DNA from: Andreesenia angusta | GTDB lineage: Bacteria > Bacillota > Clostridia > Tissierellales > Gottschalkiaceae | Reading direction: 5' to 3' | Length of the DNA stretch: 64,000 bases | Assembly: GCF_001855385.1 (NCBI RefSeq) | Contig: NZ_MKIE01000007.1 | Span: forward strand, 57,452 to 121,451 | In this document: one piece after another, positions 17,994 through 28,613 of the stretch | Numbering within the stretch: position 1 is the first letter of the stretch | Layout: each line of letters opens with the position of its first letter | Notes under the pieces: generated by a model | Database searches by the model: none | What the model was told of the DNA's origin: nothing | Seen by the model: only the letters and a program-made list of their open reading frames with translations | Position numbers and translations under genes: made by a program

Positions 17994-20900
17994 CTATTTC
18001 AAATTCTTAAAGGCTATAGAGAGCATAAGCTTTATCCTGTTTATCTGGTTTACCTCGCTCGCACTTGCATCGTAGTCTATTGGCGCCACGTTTGAAAGCG
18101 GATAGGACCTTCTAAGCTCTTTTATCATTCCCTTTCCCACTATGTGGTTCGGAAGACACGCAAACGGCTGAAGGCAAGCTATGTTGTTGACTCCGCTCTC
18201 CAGTAGCTCCAACATCTCTCCCATTAGGAACCAGCCCTCTCCAGTCTGATGGCAGAGCGAAAGATGCTTCTTGGCAAGCTCCGCTATATGCTCTATCCTC
18301 TGAGGAGCCTCAAACCTCTTGCTCTTTTCAAGCGCTTTTCTCAGCTCTTTTCTGTAGTACTCCATGACCTCTACAGCTATACCGCCCATCAGGTTTCCCT
18401 TATAGCTGCCTGAAAGCTCCTTGTACTTGACTTTCGCATCATATGCACTGTAGAGCAAGAAGTCTAGAAGGTCAGGCACCACAGCTTCCGCTCCTTCTTT
18501 TTCAAGCAGCTCCACTATGTTGTTGTTGGCTATAGGGTGATATTTCACAAGTATTTCCCCTACGACTCCGACTCTAGGCTTGACCATGTCTTCGTGAATC
18601 TCAAAGCTGTCAAACTCCGATATCATATCGTTTATAGTCTTCGCAAACCCCTTCTTGCCTTCCTCTCTGAGCGACTTCTTGCATATATCGTTCCACTTCT
18701 GGTATAGCTCGTCTGCCGAGCCCTTCACCTTTTCGTAAGGCCTGACTCTGTAGAGAAGCCTCATCATGGCATCCCCGTATATAAGCCCAAGCATCAGCTT
18801 GTGAAGCATAGGAACAGTTATCTTGAACCCTGGATTTTTCTCAAGCCCAACTGCGTTCAGGGATATCACAGGCACATGCTCCATGTCCGCGTCCTTAAGC
18901 GCCTTTCTGATAAAAGCTATATAGTTTGTAGCTCTGCACCCTCCGCCTGTCTGAGACATTATTACAGAGGTCTTGTTTAAGTCGTACTTCCCGGAGTTTA
19001 ATGCTTCCATCAGCTGGCCTATGGATACTATGGCTGGGTAGCAGGCGTCGTTGTTTACGTACTTCAGCCCCTCCTCTATTCCGCTCTGTCCTACAGACGG
19101 AAGCACCTCTAAGTTGTAGCCGTACTCTCTGAACACCTCTTCCAAGAGCTCAAAATGTATAGGCGACATCTGAGGGCAGAGTATAGTATGGTCTTTCTTC
19201 ATCTCTTTGGTAAACTCCACTCTGGCCGGTGCAGAGTAGAGCTTTGTAGGTGTGAACCCTCTTCTGTCTCTCTCTTGCATAGCCGCCATAAGCGACCTTA
19301 TCCTGATTCTCACAGCCCCTAGATTGCTTATTTCATCTATCTTTATGACTGTATATATCTTGCCGTACATGTCCAGTATGTCTTTAACCTGGTCTGTTGT
19401 GACAGCGTCTAGTCCGCATCCAAAGGAGTTCAGCTGTATAACCTCTAGGTCCTTGTGCTTGGCTGCGACTGTAGATGCGTTGTAGAGCCTGTTGTGGTAT
19501 GTCCACTGGTTTACAACCCTCAAATCCTCTGCCTTGTCCAGATGCGATATCGCATCTTCTGAAAGCACTGCAAAGCCGTAGGAAGCTATAAGCTCCGGAA
19601 TGCCGTGGTGTATTTCAGGGTCTATATGGTAAGGTCTTCCGGCAAGCAGTATTCCCTTCTTACCGTGCTCTTTCATATACTCCAGGGCTCTCTCTCCTTC
19701 AGCCCTTAAGTCTGATTTATATTTATCCCACTCTTCATAGGCCTTTGTAAGCGCTATATTTATCTCTTTCAGTGAAAGCTCCTCTTCCGGAAGCTCCTCA
19801 AGTATCCTCTTGCCCAGCCTGTTAGGGCTGTCTATAGGCAGAAATGGATAGTAGTACTTTATGCCCAGGTCGTGTATGTCGTCCACGTTCTTGTCTATGG
19901 CCTCAGGGTACGACGTCACTATAGGACAGTTGTAATGGTTGTCTGCATTTGGATCTTCCTTCACGCTAAACGGAATGCTAGGGTAGAATATCTTCTGCAC
20001 TCCTTTTTTTATAAGGTCTGCTATATGCCCGTTCACCAGCTTGGCAGGATAGCACATCGACTCCGAGTGTATTGTCTCCATCCCGAGCTCATAGAGTTGC
20101 TTGTTCGACCTTCCCGAAATGACCACCCTGTAGCCAAGCTCTGTAAAGAAAGTGAACCAGAAAGGGTAATCCTCGTACATGTTCAGCACCCTAGGTAGCC
20201 CTATAGTTCCCCTTGTAGCTTCGTCTTCTTTAAGCGGCTTGTAGCCGAAAAGTCGTCTGTACTTGTATTCGTAAAGATTAGGCGCCTCTATTTTCTCTTT
20301 CTTGAAGCCAAGCCCTCTCTCGCATCTGTTCCCGGATACGAACTCCCTGCCGTCCGAGAAATGATTCACTGTCATAAGGCATCTGTTTCCGCAGAGCTCG
20401 CATCGCCTCATAGAGGTATCCACTTGGAACTCTTCCAGATCGCCTAGCGGTCTCATGCTTGAAGCATGTCCTTCGTACCTCTCTCTGGCTATAAGGGCTG
20501 ATCCAAAAGCTCCCATAAGCCCTGCTATATCAGGTCTCACCACATGTCGTCCTATAACTGTCTCAAGCGCCCTTAGCACTGCGTCGTTGTAGAAAGTGCC
20601 TCCCTGCACAACTATATGCTCTCCAAGCTCGTCTATGTTCCTGATCCTGATTACCTTGTAGAGTGCGTTCTTTATTACGGAAAGCGAGATCCCCGCCGAG
20701 ATATCCTTCACCGTGGCACCCTCTTTCTGGGCCTGCTTCACCTTGGAGTTCATAAACACAGTGCACCTTGTCCCAAGGTCCACCGGCCTCTCTGCAAAGA
20801 GTCCTTCTCTTGCAAAGTCGGCCACTTTCATTCCAAGCGACTCGGCAAACGTCTCTATAAACGACCCGCATCCAGACGAACATGCCTCGTTCAGCATTAT

Positions 20901-22214
20901 CGAGTCGATAGTCCCGTTCTTTATCTTGAGGCTCTTCATGTCCTGCCCGCCTATGTCCAGTATGAAGTCAACTTCCGGCTCGAAAAACTCGGCTGCTTTG
21001 TAGTGAGCCACTGTCTCTATCTCCCCTATGTCTATTGAAAGAGCTGACTTTAGGAGATGCTCCCCGTATCCAGTCACAGCTGCATTGGCTATCTTTATAT
21101 TTGCATGAAGCTTGCTGTTCAAGTCTTTTAATGCCTCTATTACTGACTTTAGAGGCCTTCCCTGGTTGCTTCCATAGTGAGAGTAGAGTAGCTCCCCGTC
21201 TTTTGTTATAAGCACCACTTTCGTAGTTGTGGAGCCTGCGTCTATCCCCAAGAAGGCATTTCCGCTGTAGTCTGCAATCCCTTTTCTGGCAACTTTTTCT
21301 GAGTCGTGCCTCTTCTTGAACTCCTCGTAGTCTTCCTGATTCGCTATAAGAGGCTTTAGAAAGTTGCTCTCTGTAAGATTCTCTGGGTCCACCTTGGAAA
21401 GGTTACTTAAAAGGTCGTTGTACTCTGTATAGTTATCATCCAGTGAAAGCAGCGCTGCCCCCATGGCCACGTAGTAGTGGGCGTCAGGCGTCTCCACTAT
21501 CTCGTCAGGCTTGAGCTCTAGCGTCTCTATAAACCTGGACTTGAGTTCTGTCAGGAAGTGAAGCGGCCCTCCCAGGAAAGCTATCTTGCCTCTTATAGGC
21601 TTGCCCTGGGCAAGTCCTCCTATAGTCTGGTTGACAACTGCCTGCAGCACCGATATAGCTATATCCTCTTTTAAAGCCCCTTCATTTAGAAGAGGCTGTA
21701 CGTCTGTCTTTGCAAATACCCCGCATCTAGATGCTATAGGGTATATATGTTTGTAGTTTTTTGCAAGCTCGTTCAGCCCAGATGCGTCTGTCTTTAGAAG
21801 CGAAGCCATCTGGTCTATAAAGGCTCCAGTTCCGCCTGCGCATGTGCCGTTCATCCTCTGCTCCAAGCTCTTTCCGAAGTAAGTTATCTTGGCGTCTTCT
21901 CCTCCAAGTTCTATTGCCACATCCGTCTCTTTTGCGTACTTTTCAACTGCCTCTGTAGAGGCTATTACCTCTTGCACAAAAGGTATGTTTAGGTTTTCAG
22001 CCAAGTTCAGCCCCCCTGAGCCTGTTATGCTCATGGATATCAGCTTGTCGCTTAGCACCTCTTTTGCGTCTGTTATTATCTCTTTTACGGTGTTTCTGAC
22101 ATCTGAAAGATGTCTAATGTATTTCTTGTAGGCTACATTCTCCAGCTTGTCCAATACAACCAGCTTTACAGTCGTAGATCCGACGTCGAGCCCTACTTTA
22201 AATTTTTCCTTCAT
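17994..22214 (-). CDS. Giant 2-hydroxyacyl-CoA dehydratase activase-like protein
   Basis: About 1406 residues from ATG 22214 (GGGGGT ten bases ahead; an ATG 18 bases upstream is less likely). Two BadF/BcrA-type ASKHA ATPase modules lie at about 6-260 and 320-590, each with D-x-G-S-T-T and a cysteine motif ([17 protein letters not shown]). Next come a Cys cluster (C-E-L-C-G-N-R-C), a DUF2229-like segment, and a C-terminal half similar to the HgdB dehydratase subunit. Activases use ATP to send one electron from a 4Fe-4S cluster to radical dehydratases or benzoyl-CoA reductases. This fused class is widespread in anaerobes but its substrate is unknown. No separate dehydratase subunits are nearby. 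Confidence 0.9.
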   Translation of the reverse strand: MKEKFKVGLDVGSTTVKLVVLDKLENVAYKKYIRHLSDVRNTVKEIITDAKEVLSDKLISMSITGSGGLNLAENLNIPFVQEVIASTEAVEKYAKETDVAIELGGEDAKITYFGKSLEQRMNGTCAGGTGAFIDQMASLLKTDASGLNELAKNYKHIYPIASRCGVFAKTDVQPLLNEGALKEDIAISVLQAVVNQTIGGLAQGKPIRGKIAFLGGPLHFLTELKSRFIETLELKPDEIVETPDAHYYVAMGAALLSLDDNYTEYNDLLSNLSKVDPENLTESNFLKPLIANQEDYEEFKKRHDSEKVARKGIADYSGNAFLGIDAGSTTTKVVLITKDGELLYSHYGSNQGRPLKSVIEALKDLNSKLHANIKIANAAVTGYGEHLLKSALSIDIGEIETVAHYKAAEFFEPEVDFILDIGGQDMKSLKIKNGTIDSIMLNEACSSGCGSFIETFAESLGMKVADFAREGLFAERPVDLGTRCTVFMNSKVKQAQKEGATVKDISAGISLSVIKNALYKVIRIRNIDELGEHIVVQGGTFYNDAVLRALETVIGRHVVRPDIAGLMGAFGSALIARERYEGHASSMRPLGDLEEFQVDTSMRRCELCGNRCLMTVNHFSDGREFVSGNRCERGLGFKKEKIEAPNLYEYKYRRLFGYKPLKEDEATRGTIGLPRVLNMYEDYPFWFTFFTELGYRVVISGRSNKQLYELGMETIHSESMCYPAKLVNGHIADLIKKGVQKIFYPSIPFSVKEDPNADNHYNCPIVTSYPEAIDKNVDDIHDLGIKYYYPFLPIDSPNRLGKRILEELPEEELSLKEINIALTKAYEEWDKYKSDLRAEGERALEYMKEHGKKGILLAGRPYHIDPEIHHGIPELIASYGFAVLSEDAISHLDKAEDLRVVNQWTYHNRLYNASTVAAKHKDLEVIQLNSFGCGLDAVTTDQVKDILDMYGKIYTVIKIDEISNLGAVRIRIRSLMAAMQERDRRGFTPTKLYSAPARVEFTKEMKKDHTILCPQMSPIHFELLEEVFREYGYNLEVLPSVGQSGIEEGLKYVNNDACYPAIVSIGQLMEALNSGKYDLNKTSVIMSQTGGGCRATNYIAFIRKALKDADMEHVPVISLNAVGLEKNPGFKITVPMLHKLMLGLIYGDAMMRLLYRVRPYEKVKGSADELYQKWNDICKKSLREEGKKGFAKTINDMISEFDSFEIHEDMVKPRVGVVGEILVKYHPIANNNIVELLEKEGAEAVVPDLLDFLLYSAYDAKVKYKELSGSYKGNLMGGIAVEVMEYYRKELRKALEKSKRFEAPQRIEHIAELAKKHLSLCHQTGEGWFLMGEMLELLESGVNNIACLQPFACLPNHIVGKGMIKELRRSYPLSNVAPIDYDASASEVNQINRIKLMLSIAFKNLK

Positions 22215-22247
22215 GCTTAACACTACCCCCATAAATTATAATAAAAA

Positions 22248-22955
22248 TCACGATAGTTTTCCCAATATATACGGCAATACCGTCTCAACTCTGAGTATCC
22301 GCTCCCCCAGGGAAAACACTTTGAAACCTTGACTTTTAAACATCTCCACTTCATATGGAGTAAATCCACCCTCCGGCCCTATGGCCAGCGTGACTTTGCA
22401 CCCCTCGGACTTTTCGCAGGAGGACTCTCCTCCAGGATGCCCGAGCAGACATTCAGTACCCCTAATTATATCAGGTAATTCATCCTCTACAAAAGGTTTA
22501 AACCTCTTATAAACTCTAATTTCTGGTAGAATTGTGTCTTTCGCCTGTTCTAGTCCAAGTATCATGCTCTCTCTCAGTTTTTCTTCATCTAAGACCGGGC
22601 TTTCCCAAAAACTTTTCTCCACCTTCCAGGTTTTTATCACATTTATTTTCTTTATCCCCATGGTGGTCATGTCCTGCAGCATCCGTCTAAAGACCTTTGG
22701 TCTAGGCATCGCCATCACCAGCTGAATATCCGAAGGCGGTGGGGGATCTTCATAGAGTTCTAATTTCATCTCCAGCTTCTCGTCGTCCATCGAAAGGATT
22801 CTTCCCTCGCCAAGCTTGCCGTTCAGTTTTCCAACCCTAAGCGAGTCCCCTTCCACTGCCCCGTGCACTTCTGTGATATGTTCAAGCCTTCTGCCTGAAA
22901 TAACCACCCTGTCTCTGTCTACAAAATCTTCGTCCAAAAGCAACACTATGTTCAT
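22248..22955 (-). CDS. rsmE: 16S rRNA (uracil-1498-N3)-methyltransferase RsmE
   Basis: 235 residues, SPOUT-class methyltransferase. The C-terminal knot carries I-G-P-E-G-G-F and 'SLGERILRVETVLPYILG', the S-adenosylmethionine site of RsmE. It methylates U1498 of 16S rRNA in the decoding centre. It is the first gene of a run on the minus strand, 33 bases ahead of the activase-like gene. In many Firmicutes rsmE lies behind prmA; that gene is not here. Confidence 0.93.
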   Translation of the reverse strand: MNIVLLLDEDFVDRDRVVISGRRLEHITEVHGAVEGDSLRVGKLNGKLGEGRILSMDDEKLEMKLELYEDPPPPSDIQLVMAMPRPKVFRRMLQDMTTMGIKKINVIKTWKVEKSFWESPVLDEEKLRESMILGLEQAKDTILPEIRVYKRFKPFVEDELPDIIRGTECLLGHPGGESSCEKSEGCKVTLAIGPEGGFTPYEVEMFKSQGFKVFSLGERILRVETVLPYILGKLS

Positions 22956-23101
22956 CTCATCTATCCTCTGCTTTAATTTCTATACCTATATTATATAGCA
23001 AAATATCGTCTTATTAGAATATACCTTTTACAGCACAAAGTAAAGGGTATAAGTACTTTAAAGGCAAATAGACCGACTATTTTGAAAGGGGTGTTTTTCA
23101 T

Positions 23102-23650
23102 ATGAAAGCAGTTGTATTTTTAGCAGACGGATTCGAGGAAGTGGAGGCCTTGACTGTAGTGGACTACCTCAGACGGGTGAACATAGTGGTGGACACTGTC
23201 TCCGTATCGGACTCAAAGCAAGTCGAGGGAGCCCACGGCGTAACTATAATGGCCGACAAGCTCACTCCAGAGCTTAAGAACCTTCATTCCTACGATGCCG
23301 TCGTCCTCCCAGGTGGAATGCCAGGGTCTAACAACCTGCGTGACAGTGAATTCGTCTTAGATACGGTAAAATCTTTGTACAACTCCAATAAACTTGTCGC
23401 CGCCATCTGCGCAGCTCCAATAGTGCTCAAGCGAGCGGATATAGTGGATGGAAAGCGCATAACTTCCTACCCTGGCTTTGAGCAGGAACTTAAAGGCGCA
23501 GTCTACATCGAAGAGCCTGTCGTAGTTGACGGCAATATAATAACTGCAAGAGGGCCTTATTTTGCAGTGGACTTCGCTCTGGAGATAGTGAATTATCTGC
23601 TCTGCGAAAAGAGAGTCTCGTCGCTTAAGAAAGACATTCTCTACACTTAA
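23102..23650 (+). CDS. DJ-1/PfpI family protein (YajL/ThiJ-like)
   Basis: 182 residues. DJ-1 fold with the nucleophile-elbow cysteine in A-A-I-C-A-A-P (about residue 103) and an N-terminal glutamate-bearing 'ADGFEEVEALT'. This pattern matches YajL/DJ-1 rather than the PfpI protease branch; members act as glyoxalase III-like or thiol-stress proteins. ATG start with AAAGGGG eight bases ahead. One of few plus-strand genes, standing alone, ended by a 16-bp hairpin shared with the convergent gene. Confidence 0.9.
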   Translation: MKAVVFLADGFEEVEALTVVDYLRRVNIVVDTVSVSDSKQVEGAHGVTIMADKLTPELKNLHSYDAVVLPGGMPGSNNLRDSEFVLDTVKSLYNSNKLVAAICAAPIVLKRADIVDGKRITSYPGFEQELKGAVYIEEPVVVDGNIITARGPYFAVDFALEIVNYLLCEKRVSSLKKDILYT

Positions 23651-23656
23651 GTAGAA

Positions 23657-23692
23657 AAGCAGCCTCGGCGAATCAATTCGCCGAGGCTGCTT
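23657..23692. terminator. Shared bidirectional hairpin, DJ-1 gene / DHHW gene
   Basis: Sixteen-bp perfect stem beginning AAGCAGCCTCGGCGAA (23657-23672 with 23677-23692), loop TCAA, seven bases past the DJ-1 stop and touching the stop codon of the convergent gene. Confidence 0.75.
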
Positions 23693-24886
23693 CTAGTTTT
23701 CCAGTCCAAAGTTTCCATTTCCATCTAGGTTTCCGTAGTTTGCGTTGTCCCTCACATATACCACGAAATCCGGTCTATGCTTCTCTACATATTCATATAT
23801 ATCCATCTCGCTGTAGTATCTGTAGTCAAGCACTCTTGTCTCATTGAAGTGGTAGTAAAGCAGTGGTTCTACTGCGTTTGTAAAAGAGTCTCCCACCACC
23901 AGCAAGTTCGGAAGCTCCGGCCTGTCGGTGTGTACCTCTATTTCCGCCATATCTCCGCCCATATATATATCGTAAGTCACGTACTTGTCCTGTTCCCCAA
24001 CTTTATACATCTCAGGGTCTGGGTTGCCGTTTGTGAGCTTTCTGTACGCCACTTCTTCTCTTGGCCTTCCTATCTGAAGCTTCTCGTCTGTAGGACGCAT
24101 ATAGTAGATCTGCCTGTTTCTAGAGCCTCTAAATTCCTTAGGAACAGTCTCTATATCCAGTTCCTCTCTCTCTAGAGGTCCTCTTATGCCAGCCTGACTA
24201 TCAGCTGATATCCGGCTTATTATTTCCCTATAGGTTCTATAGGAGCCTTCAAAGTTGTAGTGATGGTCTGTCTTGAAGTAGTAATCGTCTCTGTCTTCCT
24301 CCGCAAAGACCTTGCCCATATCTATACTGCTTATCCCTTTTTCATCTAGCAGCGAAAACATACGCTCTCCCGACTTGTCTAAGAACTCCTCGTTTCTCTC
24401 AAAGTACTCGGGGTATCTCGCTCTGTAGAATGACTGCTGTACAGGAATCCCTGCAAAGTAAAGCTCTCCTCCGTAGCTTTCCAGGGAATTTTTCAGCTTT
24501 TCAAGCCTTTCGCTCATCTCCGCTATGTCCTCCAGATTCTGCGAGAGAGTCTTCTCCGGAATATATGGATTGTATGGAAGCGTGGTATCTCTCTCTCCAA
24601 GCACTATGTCGTTTATCTTCTGCTTTTCAAGCACATTCATATTCATGTAGGTGTATTTTTCAAGCCACCCATTCCTGCCGTATATATGGTCGGCCATATA
24701 GGTCTCCCAGTCTTTGAAGTACTCCCCGCTGAGAACTCTCTCTTTGTCTATCTCCGGCATCTTCGCCAGCTCCCGGTTTTCAAACTGTGAGATATCTTCT
24801 TTTGTCTTCAGCAGTGTCAAAACAGGGACAGTAAAAATGATTCCTAAAAACACAATCAAAGTCGTCAATTTAGATAGCTTTTTCAT
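23693..24886 (-). CDS. DHHW/AlgJ-like O-acetyltransferase partner protein
   Basis: 397 residues with one N-terminal membrane anchor (about 8-25). The extracytoplasmic domain shows D207-H-H-Y in the place of the DHHW motif and V-G-D-S-F-T with the serine of an SGNH-type esterase. This is the pattern of AlgJ/AlgX-like proteins that pass acetyl groups from an MBOAT partner to an exported polysaccharide. The gene follows the MBOAT gene at 24899 by 12 bases, which supports the pairing. No polymer-synthesis genes are nearby. Confidence 0.88.
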   Translation of the reverse strand: MKKLSKLTTLIVFLGIIFTVPVLTLLKTKEDISQFENRELAKMPEIDKERVLSGEYFKDWETYMADHIYGRNGWLEKYTYMNMNVLEKQKINDIVLGERDTTLPYNPYIPEKTLSQNLEDIAEMSERLEKLKNSLESYGGELYFAGIPVQQSFYRARYPEYFERNEEFLDKSGERMFSLLDEKGISSIDMGKVFAEEDRDDYYFKTDHHYNFEGSYRTYREIISRISADSQAGIRGPLEREELDIETVPKEFRGSRNRQIYYMRPTDEKLQIGRPREEVAYRKLTNGNPDPEMYKVGEQDKYVTYDIYMGGDMAEIEVHTDRPELPNLLVVGDSFTNAVEPLLYYHFNETRVLDYRYYSEMDIYEYVEKHRPDFVVYVRDNANYGNLDGNGNFGLEN

Positions 24887-24898
24887 TTTTTGCCCCCT

Positions 24899-26320
24899 CT
24901 AAAATCTAAAGTATATAAACGGATTGAAAGTCGAATTTACAAGGTTCATTATGCAGAGCAGAAACATGGATGACAGCACTATCGGAGATGCAAATGCCTC
25001 TACACGTTCAACCCAGCTTCCAGTCTGGAAAGTTGAAAGTTTTTCCTTTATAGATCTGTAAATAGGTGTGGAAGCCACTATGGCCAGCAGGAACTCCATC
25101 CTGTACTCTGTAAGATAGTACATGGCCTGATCGCTTAAAAGCTCTTGATGGCTTGCCCCAAACATCACTGCAAGGTACTCTCCCGCGTATCCCAGTGTCT
25201 CCGACCTAAACATGATCCATCCGACCACTACTAGCGTCATAGTGTAGATATGCCTTAGTGGAGCCCAAAGCTTCCCTATTCTCTCCCCTATAAAGAACTT
25301 CTCCACCACAAGTATAACTCCGAAGTAAAGCCCCCATGATACAAAGTTCCATGAAGCCCCATGCCAGAGCCCTGTCAGCATCCAGACTGCAAATATATTC
25401 CGGAGATGCTTGACTTTACTGACCTTGTTTCCCCCAAGTGGGATGTATACGTAGTCTCTAAACCAGGTACTAAGAGATATATGCCATCTTCTCCAAAACT
25501 CGGTTACAGATTTGGATATGTAAGGGTAGTTGAAGTTCTCGAGAAACTCAAATCCAAACATCCGCCCAAGTCCTATGGCCATGTCGGAGTACCCAGAGAA
25601 GTCAAAGTAGATCTGCCCTGTATATGCAATAGCCCCTATCCAAGACAACAAGACTGAAATATCAGCTGGCTGGTTGGCGAATACCTCGTCCGCTATAAGT
25701 CCCATGCTGTTGGCCAAGAGAACTTTCTTGCTAAGCCCTACTATGAACCTGCTTATCCCAGACACGAATTTGTCGAAGTTCTCCACCCTGCCTTCTATCT
25801 GGTCTGCGACTGTTTCATACCTGACTATAGGACCTGCTATAAGCTGTGGAAAAAGCGAGATGTAAAGCGCCACATTCAGCGGATTTTTCTGCACTTTCCC
25901 ATGGCCCCTGTAGATATCTATCACATAGCTCATCCCCTGGAAAGTGAAGAAAGAAATACCTATAGGCATTACTATCTCTGCATAGGGAAGCTCCGCTCTG
26001 AATACAGTGTTTATATTTTGAATAAAAAAATCTGTGTACTTGTAGTACCCTATTATGGTCAAATTGCCTATTCCAGAAAACGTCAGAACTCTCTTCGCAC
26101 TCATATGGTCTTCTCTGAACCTTTCAACCATAAGTCCAAATACGTAGTTCATAGCTATGGAAAAAAGCATTACCAAAAGGTACTTCGGTCCGCCGTATGC
26201 GTAGAAAAACAAGCTAAAGCCAAGAAGCACTATGTTTCTGAACTTCTTCCCAAGCGCATAGTAAAGCACCAACACAGATGGCAAAAAAACAAATAGAAAA
26301 ATCAAGCTGCTAAACAGCAT
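24899..26320 (-). CDS. MBOAT-family membrane O-acyltransferase (AlgI-like)
   Basis: 473 residues, about ten membrane helices. The MBOAT signature histidine is H320 in 'GLWHGASWNFVSWG', and the 'EFWRRWHISLSTWFRDYVYIPLGG' region (about 274-297) carries the second conserved histidine W-R-R-W-H. These proteins move acetyl groups across the membrane onto exported polysaccharides or wall polymers (AlgI, DltB, PatA relatives); the start 'MLFSSLIFLFVFLP' is AlgI-like. Start ATG with AAGGAGG. Cotranscribed with the DHHW partner downstream. Confidence 0.93.
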   Translation of the reverse strand: MLFSSLIFLFVFLPSVLVLYYALGKKFRNIVLLGFSLFFYAYGGPKYLLVMLFSIAMNYVFGLMVERFREDHMSAKRVLTFSGIGNLTIIGYYKYTDFFIQNINTVFRAELPYAEIVMPIGISFFTFQGMSYVIDIYRGHGKVQKNPLNVALYISLFPQLIAGPIVRYETVADQIEGRVENFDKFVSGISRFIVGLSKKVLLANSMGLIADEVFANQPADISVLLSWIGAIAYTGQIYFDFSGYSDMAIGLGRMFGFEFLENFNYPYISKSVTEFWRRWHISLSTWFRDYVYIPLGGNKVSKVKHLRNIFAVWMLTGLWHGASWNFVSWGLYFGVILVVEKFFIGERIGKLWAPLRHIYTMTLVVVGWIMFRSETLGYAGEYLAVMFGASHQELLSDQAMYYLTEYRMEFLLAIVASTPIYRSIKEKLSTFQTGSWVERVEAFASPIVLSSMFLLCIMNLVNSTFNPFIYFRF

Positions 26321-26345
26321 ACTAAAGCCTCCTTGTACAGAAATA

Positions 26346-26386
26346 GGCCCTCAAACATCTAATCGAGGCTTGAGGGCCACTTTTTT
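26346..26386. terminator. Hairpin between thrS and the MBOAT gene
   Basis: Nine-bp stem GGCCCTCAA/TTGAGGGCC (26346-26354 with 26370-26378). A T6 run follows on the plus strand only, while the gene order needs a minus-strand stop, so terminator activity behind thrS is uncertain. Confidence 0.45.
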
Positions 26387-28289
26387 AAGCCTTGTCTCTT
26401 ATTTCCTGAACTATCTTGTCTATAAACTCTGAAAGCCCTAGCGCTCCCATGTCTCCACCGTCTCTAGTTCTGACAGATACAGCGTTGTTCTCCACCTCTT
26501 TTTCCCCTACTACAAGCATGTAAGGTATCTTCTGCATCTGAGCTTCTCTTATCTTGAAGCCTATCTTCTCAGATCTTACATCCATCTCAACTCTTATGCC
26601 CTTAAGCTCTAGAGCGTTTTTAACTTCTTCCGCGTAGTCGTTGTACTTGTCTGATATAGGCAGTATCGAAACCTGAACCGGCGCAAGCCATGCAGGGAAT
26701 TTACCGGCATAGTGCTCTATCAGTATTCCTATAAATCTCTCCATGCTTCCAAGTATCGCCCTGTGTATCATTACAGGTCTGTGCTTTTCGTTATCCGCCC
26801 CTATATAAGTCAGGTCGAACCTCTCAGGCATCTGGAAGTCAAGCTGTATAGTGGCACACTGCCAAGTCCTGCCTATGCTGTCCTCTAGGTGGAAGTCTAT
26901 CTTAGGTCCGTAGAAAGCTCCGTCCCCTTCGTTTATCCTGTACTCCACTCCCTTTTCCTCTAGTGCGGCTCTCAGATTTTCAGTGGCTAGGTCCCAAGTC
27001 TCTATCTCTCCCATGTAGTTGTCCGGCCTAGTTGAAAGCTCCACATGGTATTTGAATCCGAATGCGCTGTATAGCTCGTCTGCAAGCTCAATTACACCTA
27101 CAAGCTCGTCTTTCACCTGCTCTGGAAGCATGAATATATGTGCGTCGTCCTGCGTAAAAGTCCTAACCCTCATAAGGCCGTGAAGTGCTCCTGCAAGCTC
27201 ATGTCTGTGAACCTGTCCAAGCTCTGCCCATCTTATAGGGAAGTCCCTGTAGCTGTACATATTGGACTTGTAGACTATCATAGATCCTGGGCAGTTCATA
27301 GGCTTTATAGCGTAGTCTCCACCGTCTATCTCCGTGAAGTACATATTCTCCTTGTAGTGGTCCCAGTGGCCCGACTGATGCCAGAGGTCTTCATTCAGTA
27401 TAAGAGGAGTCTTTATCTCTCCATATCCTCTCTTCTGGTGCTCAGCTCTCCAGAAGTTCTGGATTGTGTTCCAAAGCACCATACCCTTAGGATGGAAGAA
27501 CGGGAATCCAGGCCCCTCGTTGTGCATAGTGAATAGGTCCAGCTCTTTTCCTAGCTTTCTGTGGTCCCTCTTCTTGGCTTCTTCCACCATCTCGAGGTAT
27601 GCGTCTAGCTCTTTTTGCTTCTCGAAAGAGATTCCGTATATCCTCTGAAGCATAGGCTTCTTCTCGTCCCCACGCCAGTAAGCTCCAGCTATGCTTGTAA
27701 GCTTCACAGCCTTCACTCTCTTTGTGTTCGGAAGATGCGGCCCTCTACATAGGTCAGTAAACTCTCCTTCAGTGTAGAAAGATATCTCCTCTCCCTCTGG
27801 AAGTTCTGATATAAGCTCCACCTTGTAGACTTCGCCTCTCTCCTCCATGTACTTGAGCGCTTCCTCTCTGCTCATCACAGATCTCTCCAGCTCGAAGTTT
27901 TCCTTGGCTATAGCCTTCATCTCTTTTTCAAGCTTCTCAAGGTCCTCAGGCACCAGCCTGTGCTCCATATCTATGTCGTAGTAGAACCCGTCCTTTATAG
28001 CTGGTCCTATGGCGAACTTCGCTTCAGGGAACAGCCTCTTTATCGCCTGTGCAAGCATATGCGCAGAAGTGTGCCAGAATATCTCTTTTCCACCTTCATC
28101 CTCCACTTTCAGAAGCTCCAAGCTGCTGTCCTCTGATATCTCCTCTTTAAGTCCTTTAAGCTCTCCGTTGACCTTTGCTCCGACCACGACTCTTGCAAGT
28201 CCTTCGCTTATGCTCTTCGCCACATCGTAGACTGTAACTCCGTCTTCATATTCTCTTACAGAACTATCTGGTAATGTTATATTTATCAT
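26385..28289 (-). CDS. thrS: Threonyl-tRNA synthetase
   Basis: Charges tRNA-Thr. 634 residues from the ATG at 28289 (GGAGG seven bases ahead), with an N-terminal TGS domain, the editing domain (H-T-S-A-H-M-L and C-R-G-P-H), the class-II core (P-M-N-C-P-G, Q-D-D-A-H-I-F, motif 3 'GSMERFIGILIEHY') and a C-terminal anticodon-binding domain. Full family length. It has its own consensus promoter and threonine T-box leader, so it is an isolated, tRNA-regulated gene. Confidence 0.97.
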   Translation of the reverse strand: MINITLPDSSVREYEDGVTVYDVAKSISEGLARVVVGAKVNGELKGLKEEISEDSSLELLKVEDEGGKEIFWHTSAHMLAQAIKRLFPEAKFAIGPAIKDGFYYDIDMEHRLVPEDLEKLEKEMKAIAKENFELERSVMSREEALKYMEERGEVYKVELISELPEGEEISFYTEGEFTDLCRGPHLPNTKRVKAVKLTSIAGAYWRGDEKKPMLQRIYGISFEKQKELDAYLEMVEEAKKRDHRKLGKELDLFTMHNEGPGFPFFHPKGMVLWNTIQNFWRAEHQKRGYGEIKTPLILNEDLWHQSGHWDHYKENMYFTEIDGGDYAIKPMNCPGSMIVYKSNMYSYRDFPIRWAELGQVHRHELAGALHGLMRVRTFTQDDAHIFMLPEQVKDELVGVIELADELYSAFGFKYHVELSTRPDNYMGEIETWDLATENLRAALEEKGVEYRINEGDGAFYGPKIDFHLEDSIGRTWQCATIQLDFQMPERFDLTYIGADNEKHRPVMIHRAILGSMERFIGILIEHYAGKFPAWLAPVQVSILPISDKYNDYAEEVKNALELKGIRVEMDVRSEKIGFKIREAQMQKIPYMLVVGEKEVENNAVSVRTRDGGDMGALGLSEFIDKIVQEIRDKA

Positions 28290-28321
28290 GTTTCTTCCTC
28301 CTATCACCTTTTAAGAAAAAC

Positions 28322-28567
28322 AAAAAAACTCCCGTCCCTAGCGCTGCTAGGGGCGAGAGTCTGACTCACACGGTTCCACCCTAATTAGAGCCCTGAGGCT
28401 CCACTCTTTGATTGTAACGTCATCAACGCAGCTCCCTTTCGGGGCGGGCTCAAGGTTAGTCTTCAACTTGCATCCACTAGAAGCGATTCCAGCCATGTCG
28501 CCTCTTCTCTTGAGCGGAAACTCAAATCTACTCGTCCTTTCAATGCCTTTGTATCACTTTTGTCAAT
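28322..28567 (-). promoter_or_regulatory. Threonine T-box leader of thrS
   Basis: T-box bulge TAGGGTGGAACCGTG (28369-28383 as minus strand), specifier loop G-A-A-G-ACT-A with the Thr codon ACU at 28458-28460, and a terminator stem at 28328-28342 and 28346-28360 followed by a T-rich run. The specifier context is the same G-A-A-G-NNN-A as in the ileS leader, which supports both assignments. Confidence 0.93.
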
Positions 28568-28573
28568 AACTAT

Positions 28574-28602
28574 ATTATATTGATCAGCCCGACTCTTGTC
28601 AA
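28574..28602 (-). promoter_or_regulatory. Consensus promoter of the thrS leader
   Basis: TTGACA (28597-28602), exactly 17 bases, TATAAT (28574-28579), both perfect matches to the sigma-A consensus. The -35 box begins 11 bases past the stop of the upstream Fe-S gene. Confidence 0.85.
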
Positions 28603-28613
28603 TACACTGAGAG

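Noticed and set aside
26346..26386. Plus-strand terminator implying an unseen plus-strand gene
   Set aside because: Upstream plus-strand frames are shadows of the MBOAT gene; the T run is likely chance.
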